DNA of 64,000 nucleotides, from NCBI RefSeq assembly GCF_900108105.1, contig NZ_FNUR01000001.1:372001-436000 (forward strand). Direction: 5' to 3'. Below the pieces are notes generated by a model, which ran no database searches, had not been told where the DNA came from, and saw only the letters and a program-made list of their open reading frames with translations. Positions 1-8,762 of this stretch are shown piece by piece. This DNA is from Butyrivibrio sp. Su6. Lineage in GTDB: Bacteria > Bacillota > Clostridia > Lachnospirales > Lachnospiraceae. Position 1 is the stretch's first letter, and each line of letters opens with the position of its first letter. The translations under genes were made by a program, and so were the position numbers.

Positions 1-1272
1 AAGTGCAAGAAGGTTTGTCTGGGAAGCTATATCGAGGATAACCTTGGTAAGTTCTCCGATCTGATTAACCTGCTCGCTTTCCTTTACTGACTCATCAAGT
101 GTCTTGCTGAGCGCCTCAACTCTGGCACCTGTATTCTCTTTCTTCTGCATAGCCTCATTCTTAATGGTATCAGCTTCCTTCTGTATCTCGCCTGCACGCT
201 CTTTTCCTGAAGCAACCTCATCATTGATGCTCTCCACCGCATCTCTTACATCATTGAGCTGCTCCTTAATGTGAGAAGCTGTAGTTGACACATTGTCCAT
301 GCTGGCGGAAAGCTCCTCAAGCGCCGCTGATGTGTTGGTGATGTTGTCGTTAGCCAAAGCGATCTGTGAGGTCATCTTGTCTGCGGAATCTGTAAGAATG
401 AGTGTTCCGCTCTTAACATCTTTCATTACGCCCTGCAGGGTTTCAATAAAATCATTTATGCCGTCTCTTATAAATACAAGCTCATTTCCGGTCTTAACAT
501 TTACTCTTGCTGTAAGGTCACCATTTCCGGCGTTGATATCATTTATAATTTCCTGAACAGAGTCGGAAATCTTAACAATAACTTTGGTGATAAGAACAAA
601 TGAAACATAGAGGTTCAAAAGAAGGCACACGATAAACACAACCATTCCTATTACATTCATGACAGTTATCTTACTTTTTGACTGTGCCATATAATTTACA
701 ACATTACCCTTAAGTGCATCCACCGATGCATCAAGGGTTGTCATGCCTGCTTTGACACCTTCCATGTTAGTCATATAATCTCCGGTAAGTATCCCCGAGG
801 CAACACGTCCATCGCCGGTTGTCATCAAGATATTGAACACTTCATCAACGTTCGCAATAAGAGCCTTTGCCGAAGCATCAAGCTGTGTCGTTGCGTTTGG
901 ATTGCCATACATAGTAAACTCATCGCCGATTTCTTTTACAAGAGTGGTCACTTCGCTCTCGTAGGATTTAAGCTCGCTTCCGATTCTCTCTTTATCAGCA
1001 TCAGTGTAATATGTCCATAGTCCCAGTGCGCTCTGGATTGTTCCGTCAATCCTGGCCAGATCTTCCTTAACTGTTCCCTCTTTATGAACCAGCTCGGTTA
1101 CTCCGGCAATTATACCCTGAGCACTGTCAGACATGGATGATACTCCATCGTTAACAATGTAGCTTACTATGTTAAATACCAGCAACATCAGAATATTAAA
1201 GAACAAAATCTGAACCGGAATAGATTTGAAAAAACTGACCTTATTCTTCTTGTTTTCAGTTGTCCTTGACAT
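1..1272 (-). CDS. Methyl-accepting chemotaxis protein, 3' part cut by the window edge
   Basis: Membrane chemoreceptor that would signal to CheA/CheW. Reading the minus strand from ATG at 1272 gives a short basic N-terminus, a transmembrane helix (about residues 18-40), a mostly helical extracellular sensor of roughly 160 residues, a second transmembrane helix near residues 210-235, a HAMP linker and the start of the cytoplasmic signalling coiled coil. The frame is open to base 1, where the last residues read SQTNLLAL. That is the beginning of the highly conserved MCP hairpin tip, so about half of the signalling domain lies outside the window. An AGGAGTG ribosome-binding site at 1278-1284 supports the start. 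The ligand cannot be told from the sequence. Family assignment is firm. Confidence 0.93.
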   Translation of the reverse strand, partial: MSRTTENKKNKVSFFKSIPVQILFFNILMLLVFNIVSYIVNDGVSSMSDSAQGIIAGVTELVHKEGTVKEDLARIDGTIQSALGLWTYYTDADKERIGSELKSYESEVTTLVKEIGDEFTMYGNPNATTQLDASAKALIANVDEVFNILMTTGDGRVASGILTGDYMTNMEGVKAGMTTLDASVDALKGNVVNYMAQSKSKITVMNVIGMVVFIVCLLLNLYVSFVLITKVIVKISDSVQEIINDINAGNGDLTARVNVKTGNELVFIRDGINDFIETLQGVMKDVKSGTLILTDSADKMTSQIALANDNITNTSAALEELSASMDNVSTTASHIKEQLNDVRDAVESINDEVASGKERAGEIQKEADTIKNEAMQKKENTGARVEALSKTLDESVKESEQVNQIGELTKVILDIASQTNLLAL

Positions 1273-1313
1273 AGCGACACTCCTTTCAATATAATAAATA
1301 TCCACCTATATAC

Positions 1314-1319
1314 ATTATA
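1314..1319 (-). promoter_or_regulatory. Candidate -10 box for the chemoreceptor gene
   Basis: On the minus strand a perfect TATAAT lies about 42 bases upstream of the ATG at 1272. No good -35 box is seen 16-18 bases further up, so the promoter call is weak. The surrounding 1285-1390 stretch is very AT-rich. Confidence 0.35.
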
Positions 1320-1390
1320 TAGCTAATTATTGCATTGTTTTACGTTTAATATTTTTTTAATAAAATTAAATAAAAAATGCATAAAAACAC

Positions 1391-1431
1391 AAAAAAAGAA
1401 CTCCCAAATTGCATAACACAACTCGGGAGTC
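1391..1431 (-). terminator. Intrinsic terminator after the repetitive surface protein gene
   Basis: Read on the minus strand, a 12-bp stem (ACTCCCGAGTTG pairing with CAATTTGGGAGT, two G-U pairs) closes a 7-nt loop and is followed by a run of T residues. It lies just downstream of the stop at 1443. Confidence 0.85.
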
Positions 1432-1442
1432 CCTCATTTAGT

Positions 1443-3743
1443 TTATCTTTCTTTTACGCAATACTTTGTGCCACATACAATCAAGGCTCCAAGTGAAGCA
1501 ATAATAATTATCATTGCTCTTATCGGTAAATTGGTTGTATCATCTGTACTTGCTTTTCTTGCGCCAAGAACTGCTGCTTCTCTCTTTTCACCAAGAACTG
1601 CTGGTTCTGTAGGTGCCGGAGCTGGTGCAGGAGCTACTGTAGTAGCTACTAAAGGAACAACTGCAGGTGCAGGAGCTGAAGCTGGCTCAGGATCAGATTC
1701 AGAATCAGGTGCAGGATCAGGATCTGACTCTTCGATTATTACAACTACAGGATCATCGTTTGTTTCTTCCTGTGGCTTTTCTTTTGGATCATCCTCTTTG
1801 TTGTCGGGCTCATCTGGATCCACAACCGGATCAATTATTTCTTCTTCAATAGCTTTTTTAAGTGCTTTGATATTAATTCCTCCAAGTTCACTGTTTAAGG
1901 TTATCTTGTAGACACCATCAGATATCTTTTCAACGCTTGCTATTGTTTTTAAATAATCCTCATTATCAAGCTCATAGCCTTCCTGGAATGTAATGTTAAG
2001 AACCTCTCCAATTCTCATAGTTTCAAGGCCGTCGCCAAATACTCTTACATCCTCGCCATCATTCAAAAAATCAAGAGTAACTTCTTTATCGTGCTTAATT
2101 ATATAATTTATTAATCCCTTAACAGTATCGATTACTTCTGCTGCAAGTTCATCCGCGTCATCTGAAGGTTCGTCATCAATATCATCTTCATCTACCGGAT
2201 TTTCTTCATTGGTTGCAGCAAGCATGGGTACGGGTCTAAATTCATAATATTCAGAAAAATCAAATACTGAATCATAGTCCTGATAGCCAACAACTTCTGC
2301 ATTATCGCCAAGGTTAAATTCATATACAACTATGTCTGGAGTTGCCGCAATAACTTCTGCCGCTGTTTCATATCCTTTATTTAGCAAAAGTACACCATAT
2401 GCTCCGTTATCGTTGTCTTCTGCCTTGACAGTTTCCTCAACTATAACTATGCCCTTTACAGGTTCTGGCTTCTGGTTTCCTTCTTCAGAATTTGCTCCTG
2501 TCTCCGGATCAACATCTTCATCATCTGATAGTTCAAGTGCTCTAAGTCTTGGACCATCATCATTATCCATACCAATTATTATACCAATAGCAGCGGAAGG
2601 TATTTTTGAATACATTTCCATTTCAGAATCATCAAATTCCTCATCTTCAGTTTCTTCCATTTCGATTTTTCCGCTTGCTGTAACATCACCTTTTACATGT
2701 ACTGTGCTACCATTATCTGATAAAACACCAAACGCTCCACCGGTTACATTGCCGCCGACATTAACATTTGATGGAATCTCTTCAATTTTCCCATATTCTC
2801 CGTCTTCCTCGACATATCTAGCTGCACATTCTCCATCTTCCCCTACATATATGGTTGCATATCCTTCTCCTGACACAACCGGTTCATTATACACATATTT
2901 TTTGCGTGTAGACGCCTCTATTCCAATTACATTTCCATCTACATCTTTTTCTACAGTAATATTGGACCCTCTTGATTCTATACCAGTCTCTTTACTTCCC
3001 TTAACACTACCTTCTACAGATATGGTTGAGTCATCTGACCTTATTCCATTTTTATCACCTGTAACATCTCCTCCAACTTTTATATCACTTTTCGAATCTG
3101 CAGTAACACCAGTAACATCTCCTGTCACATTGCCGGAAACATCTACTTTTCCATTATTAATATATAACCCCCAAACCCCAGTAACATTACCTTCCACAGT
3201 TACAGTTCCACTAACTTCTCTATCTTCATCATCATAATTCTTGTAAATTGCTATTCCATCATCTGTTAGTCCGGTGACATTACCACCAACAGTAACTTCA
3301 CCTCCACCTGTTACATCTATACCATCTATAGCCCCTGTTACATTCCCTTTAACTTCAACGCTTCCCCCATTAACCACAATACCATATTCTTGAGTGCTAC
3401 CTTCATTAGCATTAGCAGTAACATTTCCATCTACAGTCACTGTACCACCCTCATTACTTATCCCAGTACCCTTAGCCTCAACATCACCATGTGCTGTAAC
3501 TGAGCCACCATTACTTACAATAATCCCCTCATAATCAGAAGTAATATTTCCCACTTCCTTTGAACTTTGTTCATCTGGATTTGAGGAATTTGGATCAGAA
3601 ACAACTGTCTCTTTAGCATCCTCGTAATCACCCTCAGCTGAAACAGTAAATCCTGCCCCAATAGACGCAGTTGCAATCAGTATTGCAGATGTAGCAACTG
3701 CCAACGACCTGTGCATCACCTTTCTAAGCTTTTTACTTACCAT
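1443..3743 (-). CDS. Secreted repetitive surface protein with C-terminal membrane anchor
   Basis: A 766-residue protein of unknown function. A signal peptide (basic start, hydrophobic segment to about residue 35, cleavage near VSAEG) is followed by many imperfect units of 20-25 residues containing GNVTG or GDVTG patterns (about residues 60-370). These are of the kind that fold as a right-handed beta-helix in adhesins. An acidic region and a small globular domain (about 560-640) come next, then a Pro/Glu/Asp/Ala-rich wall-spanning stretch and a C-terminal hydrophobic helix with basic tail (CVKER). The residues before the helix, NLPIRA, only loosely resemble a sortase signal. The gene at 43000-44796 is a paralogue sharing the repeats and the post-repeat domain (compare LNSELGGINIKALKKAI here with LNSYRGNIDIKAIIKAI there). 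The ribosome-binding site is AGAGGGA. Confidence 0.75.
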   Translation of the reverse strand: MVSKKLRKVMHRSLAVATSAILIATASIGAGFTVSAEGDYEDAKETVVSDPNSSNPDEQSSKEVGNITSDYEGIIVSNGGSVTAHGDVEAKGTGISNEGGTVTVDGNVTANANEGSTQEYGIVVNGGSVEVKGNVTGAIDGIDVTGGGEVTVGGNVTGLTDDGIAIYKNYDDEDREVSGTVTVEGNVTGVWGLYINNGKVDVSGNVTGDVTGVTADSKSDIKVGGDVTGDKNGIRSDDSTISVEGSVKGSKETGIESRGSNITVEKDVDGNVIGIEASTRKKYVYNEPVVSGEGYATIYVGEDGECAARYVEEDGEYGKIEEIPSNVNVGGNVTGGAFGVLSDNGSTVHVKGDVTASGKIEMEETEDEEFDDSEMEMYSKIPSAAIGIIIGMDNDDGPRLRALELSDDEDVDPETGANSEEGNQKPEPVKGIVIVEETVKAEDNDNGAYGVLLLNKGYETAAEVIAATPDIVVYEFNLGDNAEVVGYQDYDSVFDFSEYYEFRPVPMLAATNEENPVDEDDIDDEPSDDADELAAEVIDTVKGLINYIIKHDKEVTLDFLNDGEDVRVFGDGLETMRIGEVLNITFQEGYELDNEDYLKTIASVEKISDGVYKITLNSELGGINIKALKKAIEEEIIDPVVDPDEPDNKEDDPKEKPQEETNDDPVVVIIEESDPDPAPDSESDPEPASAPAPAVVPLVATTVAPAPAPAPTEPAVLGEKREAAVLGARKASTDDTTNLPIRAMIIIIASLGALIVCGTKYCVKER

Positions 3744-3859
3744 AACATTTCCCTCTCTTTTAAAAATAAATTGTTGTTTTTCTGCAACATTATTTCCGTT
3801 TCCGAGAACATCATAACAATTTAAAATTAAAAAAAAAGTATCTTTTGGTTACCTCTTTT

Positions 3860-3877
3860 ACGAAAATCTGTTTTCGT
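3860..3877. repeat. Small perfect inverted repeat upstream of the surface protein gene
   Basis: ACGAAAA and TTTTCGT flank a 4-nt loop, between the terminator of the 3946-4539 gene and the surface protein gene at 1443-3743. It could be an operator or a leader hairpin; nothing else identifies it. Confidence 0.4.
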
Positions 3878-3886
3878 GATTATACA

Positions 3887-3920
3887 CAAAAAAAGAGCCT
3901 GACCTAAAAAAGTCAGACCC
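3887..3920 (-). terminator. Intrinsic terminator after the 3946-4539 gene
   Basis: On the minus strand GTCTGAC pairs with GTCAGGC across a T/A-rich loop, and the stem is followed by a run of seven T residues. It lies 25 bases past the stop codon. Confidence 0.85.
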
Positions 3921-3945
3921 CAAAAGACTGGATTATACATATTTA

Positions 3946-4539
3946 TCACTGATTAGTCTTATCAGCTACAAGTAATTTTATAACCTCATCTAAAGAATTA
4001 TTGCTATAAGAGTTTCCATTTATATCTGCAAAGAAATTTAATTTTCCATCTTTTCCAATACTGATTCCAAAATTGGAAATCTCATCCTTTTCATCAGTAT
4101 TTTCGCTGATCTTTTTGCTCATATCACTGATCTTGGTCATAGCATCATCAATTTTTCCCAGAAGCTTATCCTTTGCCTCTTTATCTTTTTCATCGTCAGA
4201 AGCAAGAATTTTCATCTCATCTTCGGAAAGAATAATGCTATATTCAAGATCTCCGCCTATCTGCGACAGATCATCATCAGGCCCGGCCACAAATACATCG
4301 GCGTTTTCGTATTTCTTTTGAAGCAGGTCAACAACCTTGCCATACATTTCAACTTCCGGAGAAAAAGAAACTGTGGCGCTGTTTCCAAGGCCTGTTCCAA
4401 ATACTGAGGCTTTACTACTAACATCTTTGGATTTATCAGCAGATCTTGCGTTTGACTTTCCCGCTGCTTTTGCCGTTTTAGTGGCATTTGCAACATTGCG
4501 GTACATTTGGCTGACATTATTACTTATACTGGCTGCCAT
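3946..4539 (-). CDS. Uncharacterised helical protein of a Lachnospiraceae-type family
   Basis: A 197-residue protein with no signal peptide or membrane segment. The N-terminus (about residues 1-60) is rich in Asn, Ala, Lys and Ser and looks disordered. It is followed by a conserved-looking core with the phrase VSFSPEVEMYGKVVDLLQKKYENA, acidic and helical segments in the middle, and a C-terminal beta-like part (GKDGKLNFFADINGNSY). It reminds me of the small conserved proteins annotated DUF6033 in this family of bacteria, but I cannot confirm that by eye. The ribosome-binding site AAGGAGG sits 6 nt before the ATG. It is a single-gene unit with its own terminator, and its leader holds a hairpin at 4565-4584. 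Function unknown. Confidence 0.8.
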   Translation of the reverse strand: MAASISNNVSQMYRNVANATKTAKAAGKSNARSADKSKDVSSKASVFGTGLGNSATVSFSPEVEMYGKVVDLLQKKYENADVFVAGPDDDLSQIGGDLEYSIILSEDEMKILASDDEKDKEAKDKLLGKIDDAMTKISDMSKKISENTDEKDEISNFGISIGKDGKLNFFADINGNSYSNNSLDEVIKLLVADKTNQ

Positions 4540-4564
4540 AATTTTTCCTCCTTGAAAAATCAGA

Positions 4565-4584
4565 GCATAGATTCCTTTCTATGC
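4565..4584 (-). promoter_or_regulatory. Leader hairpin upstream of the 3946-4539 gene
   Basis: A perfect 7-bp inverted repeat (GCATAGA / TCTATGC, 6-nt loop) lies about 25 nt upstream of the start codon, probably inside the 5' untranslated region. A possible promoter (TTGGTT, 17 nt, TAATCT on the minus strand) lies about 75-105 nt further up. It may stabilise the mRNA or modulate translation; this is inferred from position only. Confidence 0.35.
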
Positions 4585-4727
4585 AAAAGAATGTGAAAAT
4601 ATAAAATCACACTCGTTGTTCTTTGGGTTCAGATTATCACCTACTTTATAGCTAACCAATTAAATTTGTATTAAATTTTGTACATTCTGCAATATTGTTT
4701 CAAGTAATATCAAAAAACATGAAAGTC

Positions 4728-6626
4728 TCATTCAATCCATTCAGCATAAGCTTTTTCATATTCTTCCAGATTCATAGATTTTTCGTGCTTCTTATAGTAT
4801 TTATAGCGCTGTCTTGCCATTCCATAGGAAGAATACTCGCCTTCAAACTCATTTAGCTTTGACATGATATATCCATCACCATTCATAATAGAGAACGGAA
4901 CCACAATAGCATTACTGATGATGATATTTTCAGCCTCTGCAAACTCAGTAAATCTCCTGTCATTATCGTCAGTAATAGAAGAAGCAAGATCAATCTGCTC
5001 CCGCCATTTCTTATGTATCTTTTTCATCTCTGAATTATCTGAAAGCTGCCAGAATGTGTAGTCTCCATCATCTTCAAAGGGCTCTGTCCAGGTTTGAGGA
5101 TCCTCATAATCCGCGCCCCAGCGGCATTTCATAAAGGCATATTTACCTGACATGCGAACTGAGAGTAAAAACCCCATATCGCTCCCGGCGGTTACTATAA
5201 CATCGATAAAATCCTTACCCAAAGTCGATTCTATCTGTTCCTCCATCATATATGCTTCCTGCTTCCACCCTTCTGTTGAAGGATTATATGGCATAAGCAT
5301 TTTTATTGGAAAAGTCACCCCTTTTGGCGTAAGTTCAAGCCTCGCAAGATCTCTGTAGATTCTTGCTTTTTTGGAGTCAAAAGAGTCATTTCCGGCGTGA
5401 TACGCAAGTTTCCCATAAGATGTATAATCTTTCCCGTTAAATGAATTAGAGCCTTTAGGAGTGATCGTGTTATTTATAAGAATTTCCGGATCGTATGGTT
5501 CATAGAGCTTTAAAATACTTACCCTGTCTATTGATGCCATGATAGCTTTCCTAAAGCTTAAGTTTTCTACAGCTTTTTTCCAGTTATCAGGTTCATATCT
5601 TTTATCAAATAATGGTTCAAAATTAAAGGAATAAAAATATGAAAAAGAGCTATCTGGTCTTGATCTGTGAATATTCTCTGCATATTCAGTTTTGCTCATA
5701 TACTCATCAAGATGATCAGGACTTATGATTGCCTTATCAACAGAGCCATTCATATATTGCTCTGGCCCAATTAACAGAGCATCAGCATCATAATAATTTT
5801 CAATTCTGTCAAGATAGACGTTTTTCTTATCCCAATAGGTGGGATTTTTTACAAATATCTGCTTTTCAAGTGGTTTAAAATAATGCAGTATATAAGCACC
5901 GTTATATAGCATGAACTCATTGTCTGTAGCAAAAACACTTCCAATCTCATTAAGGTACTTTCGGCAGATTGGGAGATACGTTGTATAAGATAAAACGCTG
6001 GTAAAAAAGGGACATGGTTTTTCTAAGATGTATTTCAAAGTCTTATCATCTTCTGCCACAACGCCAATATCAGAAGGGATTGTCTTTTCCGGTATTTCCT
6101 CAAAATCATCGGGGTTTAAGACATACGATGTAAATTCATAGTATTTCTGGGCATTTAAGACCACAGCCCCTGTCGAATACATGTACTGACAATCTGTATC
6201 ATTGGCAGCATTATTGACATATTCTGCAGCACATACAAAGTCATCAGCTACTACATCTGCATAATAATTGCCGTTGTAGTCGACCCATTTTATTCCGTCC
6301 CTTAAATGAAAAGTCCACTCAGTAAAATCCTCATTTGACTCCCAGCTTTCAGCAAGTCCGGGGATAATATTGCCCTTTGTGTCATAGTCAACAAGAGCAT
6401 CTATAACATTGGCACAAACTGCTGTATCAACAGCAGAACTTGTCACCAGGTAGTTTAGATCAATAACCTCCGAGGAATATACAGTCTTAAAAACAACTGC
6501 ATCATTGTCGTAAGCATCTTCAAGGGTATGATTTTCAAGATCAGGAAGCTTACCATAGCAACCGGTCAAAAAAGTCATCACAAAACACAGGAATAGAAGT
6601 ATGCACTTTTGAGAAAAACGCCTCAT
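4728..6626 (-). CDS. Family 5 extracellular solute-binding lipoprotein (oligopeptide type)
   Basis: A 632-residue binding lipoprotein of the OppA/DppA class (SBP_bac_5). The signal peptide ends in a lipobox, LTGC (Cys at residue 23), so it is anchored in the outer leaflet of the membrane. The mature part shows the family's layout, including a motif region around LAESWESNEDFTEWTFHLRDGIKWVDYNG and an ADYEDPQTWTEPF segment near the C-terminus. No permease or ATPase genes are next to it. Instead its ATG overlaps the stop codon of the diguanylate cyclase upstream by 4 bp (ATGA), so the two are translationally coupled. That suggests a role in sensing rather than, or besides, uptake. The ligand is unknown; a short peptide is the family default. 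Confidence 0.9.
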   Translation of the reverse strand: MRRFSQKCILLFLCFVMTFLTGCYGKLPDLENHTLEDAYDNDAVVFKTVYSSEVIDLNYLVTSSAVDTAVCANVIDALVDYDTKGNIIPGLAESWESNEDFTEWTFHLRDGIKWVDYNGNYYADVVADDFVCAAEYVNNAANDTDCQYMYSTGAVVLNAQKYYEFTSYVLNPDDFEEIPEKTIPSDIGVVAEDDKTLKYILEKPCPFFTSVLSYTTYLPICRKYLNEIGSVFATDNEFMLYNGAYILHYFKPLEKQIFVKNPTYWDKKNVYLDRIENYYDADALLIGPEQYMNGSVDKAIISPDHLDEYMSKTEYAENIHRSRPDSSFSYFYSFNFEPLFDKRYEPDNWKKAVENLSFRKAIMASIDRVSILKLYEPYDPEILINNTITPKGSNSFNGKDYTSYGKLAYHAGNDSFDSKKARIYRDLARLELTPKGVTFPIKMLMPYNPSTEGWKQEAYMMEEQIESTLGKDFIDVIVTAGSDMGFLLSVRMSGKYAFMKCRWGADYEDPQTWTEPFEDDGDYTFWQLSDNSEMKKIHKKWREQIDLASSITDDNDRRFTEFAEAENIIISNAIVVPFSIMNGDGYIMSKLNEFEGEYSSYGMARQRYKYYKKHEKSMNLEEYEKAYAEWIE

Positions 6627-8038
6627 CCTCGCATCTCCTTTCCTATTGATTTGTAATAGAGCTCTTTATTGCGATACATCTCCTCCTCAGCAAGCTTGAT
6701 TACTGTTAAAAGCTTCTTATCAGGTGTTGCCATGGCAAGACCACTTGCAACATGGTAATTTTCTTTTTCAATATCATCAAGAACCCTTCTAAGATCCTTT
6801 CTTACGGCCTGTTCATCCCTTTCATACCTGAATGCAACAAATTCATCACCGCCAATCCTATAGGTGTTATTTTCGCCAAATTCGGCGCTTATAATTGATG
6901 CTATGGTTTTTAGCATATTATCACCGGCCACATGTCCCTGGGTATTATTGAGCTCATGAAGGCCATTTACATCAAAGTAAATGCATGCCATACCATCTGT
7001 CCCCTGCTGTAGATGCTGGCAAAAGTATTCATACCTGTTTCTGTTTTGAAGGCCCGTTAGAGCGTCCATATTAGCTCTTCTTTCCATACCTTTAAGGGAA
7101 CCGGTTGTAATATGGATAATGTAAAAGAAATAAATAATAAGAGAAATAGCCTCTGCGGCAATAAGCAGATATAAGCCAATATGCATTGGTCTTACAGCTT
7201 CGTAGACATATTTTTCCGGAACGCTAAGAACCATCTCCCAATTGGCTATTGTCATTGGCAGATAGCAATAATACATTATTTCATTTGTTGAATGATCACG
7301 AACAATAGCATAGCCGCTTTTTCCGCTTTTTATGTTTTCATCCAGAGTTTCCCCTGTACTTATGGCAAGGAGCTTTAGAGTTGACTCATCAAAATAGGTA
7401 TTAATTCGGTTTTGGCCATCTATAAGGTACTTTCCGGTATCTCTTTCAATGATAGAAATAATGCCATGGCCGTTATATACTTCAGGAGACCATGCATCAA
7501 TAATACCTGCAGGCGTTGTGGTACCATATATAAAAGCTATTGTTCTGTCATCTTTCCTTATAGGAACAAAGCTTCTAATATCCAAAACTGAGGGAATTTC
7601 AAGATCTCTTTGAAGGGTTGAAATATGTTCTCCCTTCGCAAGCACAGAATTAAAATCCAAAATCCCGGTTGCATCAATATCTTTTCCCGAAATTCTAATG
7701 ACTTCATTTCTGGGCGTAAGAATAGCAGCCTCTGAAATATTGGAATTTACATAATAAATATTCAAATATCTGGTAACACCTAGGGAATGTAAAGATTCTC
7801 CGGACTCGGAGATAATTTTAGAAATAAGCCGTAACATATTACGGTCCGCACGAAATTCACCCTCGATGGAGCTTATGGCTTCATCGGTGGATTTTTTGAG
7901 TTCTAAATAACTTTGGTCTCTAGTATAGTTTTTTACATAGAGAACGTAAACAGTAGAATATAAGAACACGATCAGCATAAGAATGAGTGTAGCAATCAGG
8001 CTTCGCGTTCTAAATCTTTCCTGCGCACGCTTCCACAT
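6623..8038 (-). CDS. Membrane-bound diguanylate cyclase (GGDEF) with extracellular sensor
   Basis: A 471-residue protein that should make cyclic di-GMP from two GTP. Transmembrane helices at about residues 15-35 and 280-305 enclose an extracellular domain of about 245 residues that resembles a double-Cache sensor. The cytoplasmic GGDEF domain follows: FDVNGLHELNNTQGHVAGD for the metal and guanine site, and an intact GGDEF signature in YRIGGDEFVAF. The RxxD inhibitory site expected just upstream is absent (the sequence reads ENNTYRIGG), so product inhibition through that site is unlikely. The ribosome-binding site GGAGG precedes the ATG. It is followed by the binding lipoprotein with a 4-bp overlap, which may present a ligand to the sensor domain. 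Confidence 0.92.
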   Translation of the reverse strand: MWKRAQERFRTRSLIATLILMLIVFLYSTVYVLYVKNYTRDQSYLELKKSTDEAISSIEGEFRADRNMLRLISKIISESGESLHSLGVTRYLNIYYVNSNISEAAILTPRNEVIRISGKDIDATGILDFNSVLAKGEHISTLQRDLEIPSVLDIRSFVPIRKDDRTIAFIYGTTTPAGIIDAWSPEVYNGHGIISIIERDTGKYLIDGQNRINTYFDESTLKLLAISTGETLDENIKSGKSGYAIVRDHSTNEIMYYCYLPMTIANWEMVLSVPEKYVYEAVRPMHIGLYLLIAAEAISLIIYFFYIIHITTGSLKGMERRANMDALTGLQNRNRYEYFCQHLQQGTDGMACIYFDVNGLHELNNTQGHVAGDNMLKTIASIISAEFGENNTYRIGGDEFVAFRYERDEQAVRKDLRRVLDDIEKENYHVASGLAMATPDKKLLTVIKLAEEEMYRNKELYYKSIGKEMRG

Positions 8039-8056
8039 AGCTCATCCTCCATGAAA

Positions 8057-8078
8057 GGCCTGACAATTAAGTCAGGCC
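8057..8078 (-). terminator. Possible terminator after the cytidylate-kinase-like gene
   Basis: A perfect 8-bp stem (GGCCTGAC / GTCAGGCC, 6-nt loop) lies between the stop at 8092 and the next gene. The T-run after it is short (TTTC), so termination may be partial. It overlaps the region just upstream of the diguanylate cyclase ribosome-binding site. Confidence 0.55.
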
Positions 8079-8091
8079 CTCTATAGGTGAA

Positions 8092-8727
8092 TCAAAGTTT
8101 CTTGGAATGCTCATAGTCATCAATATACTGAGTAATAAATTTCACGGTACCATCTATACCGAGAATGCTTGAATTGATGCAAAGGTCATAGCTGTCAGCT
8201 CTGCCCCATTTCTTGGATGAATAATAGTTGTAATAGCTCTGACGCTGTTTATCCTTTTTATTCATCATCTCTCTTGCCTTGTCATCTGTTGTGATATCCT
8301 CAAACCGCTCTTTTATGCGCTTTATCTTGCACTCTTCATCAGCCGTGATAAAGAGATTAAGAACATTTGGAAAATCAGATAATGCATAATCTGCACATCT
8401 TCCAACGATAACGCAAGGGCCTTCCTGAGCAATCTTTTTGATAGTATCAAACTGTGCCAAAAAAACTTTGTGGCTGATAGGCATGTCAACAAAACTTGAA
8501 GAATTATATCCAAATGAATATGTGTCCATTACAAGGTTGTAAAGAAAAGAATTTGTAGGACGCTCATCATGATTCTGAATCATCTCCTCGCAAAAGCCAC
8601 TCTCTTTTGCTGCTCTAGAAAGAAGCTCCTTGTCATAACACTTAATCCCGAAATGATCGGCGACCATTTCTCCTATTTCTCTTCCGCCTGATCCGAATTG
8701 TCTTCCAATAGTGATTATAGTATTCAT
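8092..8727 (-). CDS. Cytidylate kinase-like P-loop protein
   Basis: About 211 residues of the cytidylate-kinase-like family (PF13189 type). The N-terminus reads ITIGRQFGSGGREIGEMVA, a P-loop variant typical of this family, followed by YDKELL and a C-terminal lid-like region rich in Lys/Arg (MNKKDKQRQSYYNYYSS). Members are common in anaerobic Firmicutes; the true substrate is generally unproven, so nucleoside monophosphate kinase activity is only presumed. The longest frame begins at a GTG at 8736, but the ATG at 8727 has the better spacing (8 nt) from the AGGGG ribosome-binding site and is used here. Confidence 0.88.
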   Translation of the reverse strand: MNTIITIGRQFGSGGREIGEMVADHFGIKCYDKELLSRAAKESGFCEEMIQNHDERPTNSFLYNLVMDTYSFGYNSSSFVDMPISHKVFLAQFDTIKKIAQEGPCVIVGRCADYALSDFPNVLNLFITADEECKIKRIKERFEDITTDDKAREMMNKKDKQRQSYYNYYSSKKWGRADSYDLCINSSILGIDGTVKFITQYIDDYEHSKKL

Positions 8728-8762
8728 ATACATCACCCCTTTCCCCTTTTTCTTATTTTACC

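Noticed and set aside
1468-3237. Plus-strand frames of 147 and 301 codons rich in Ser, Ala, Gly and Val
   Set aside because: They are antisense shadows of the low-complexity surface protein gene on the minus strand, with no ribosome-binding sites and a composition that mirrors the coding strand.
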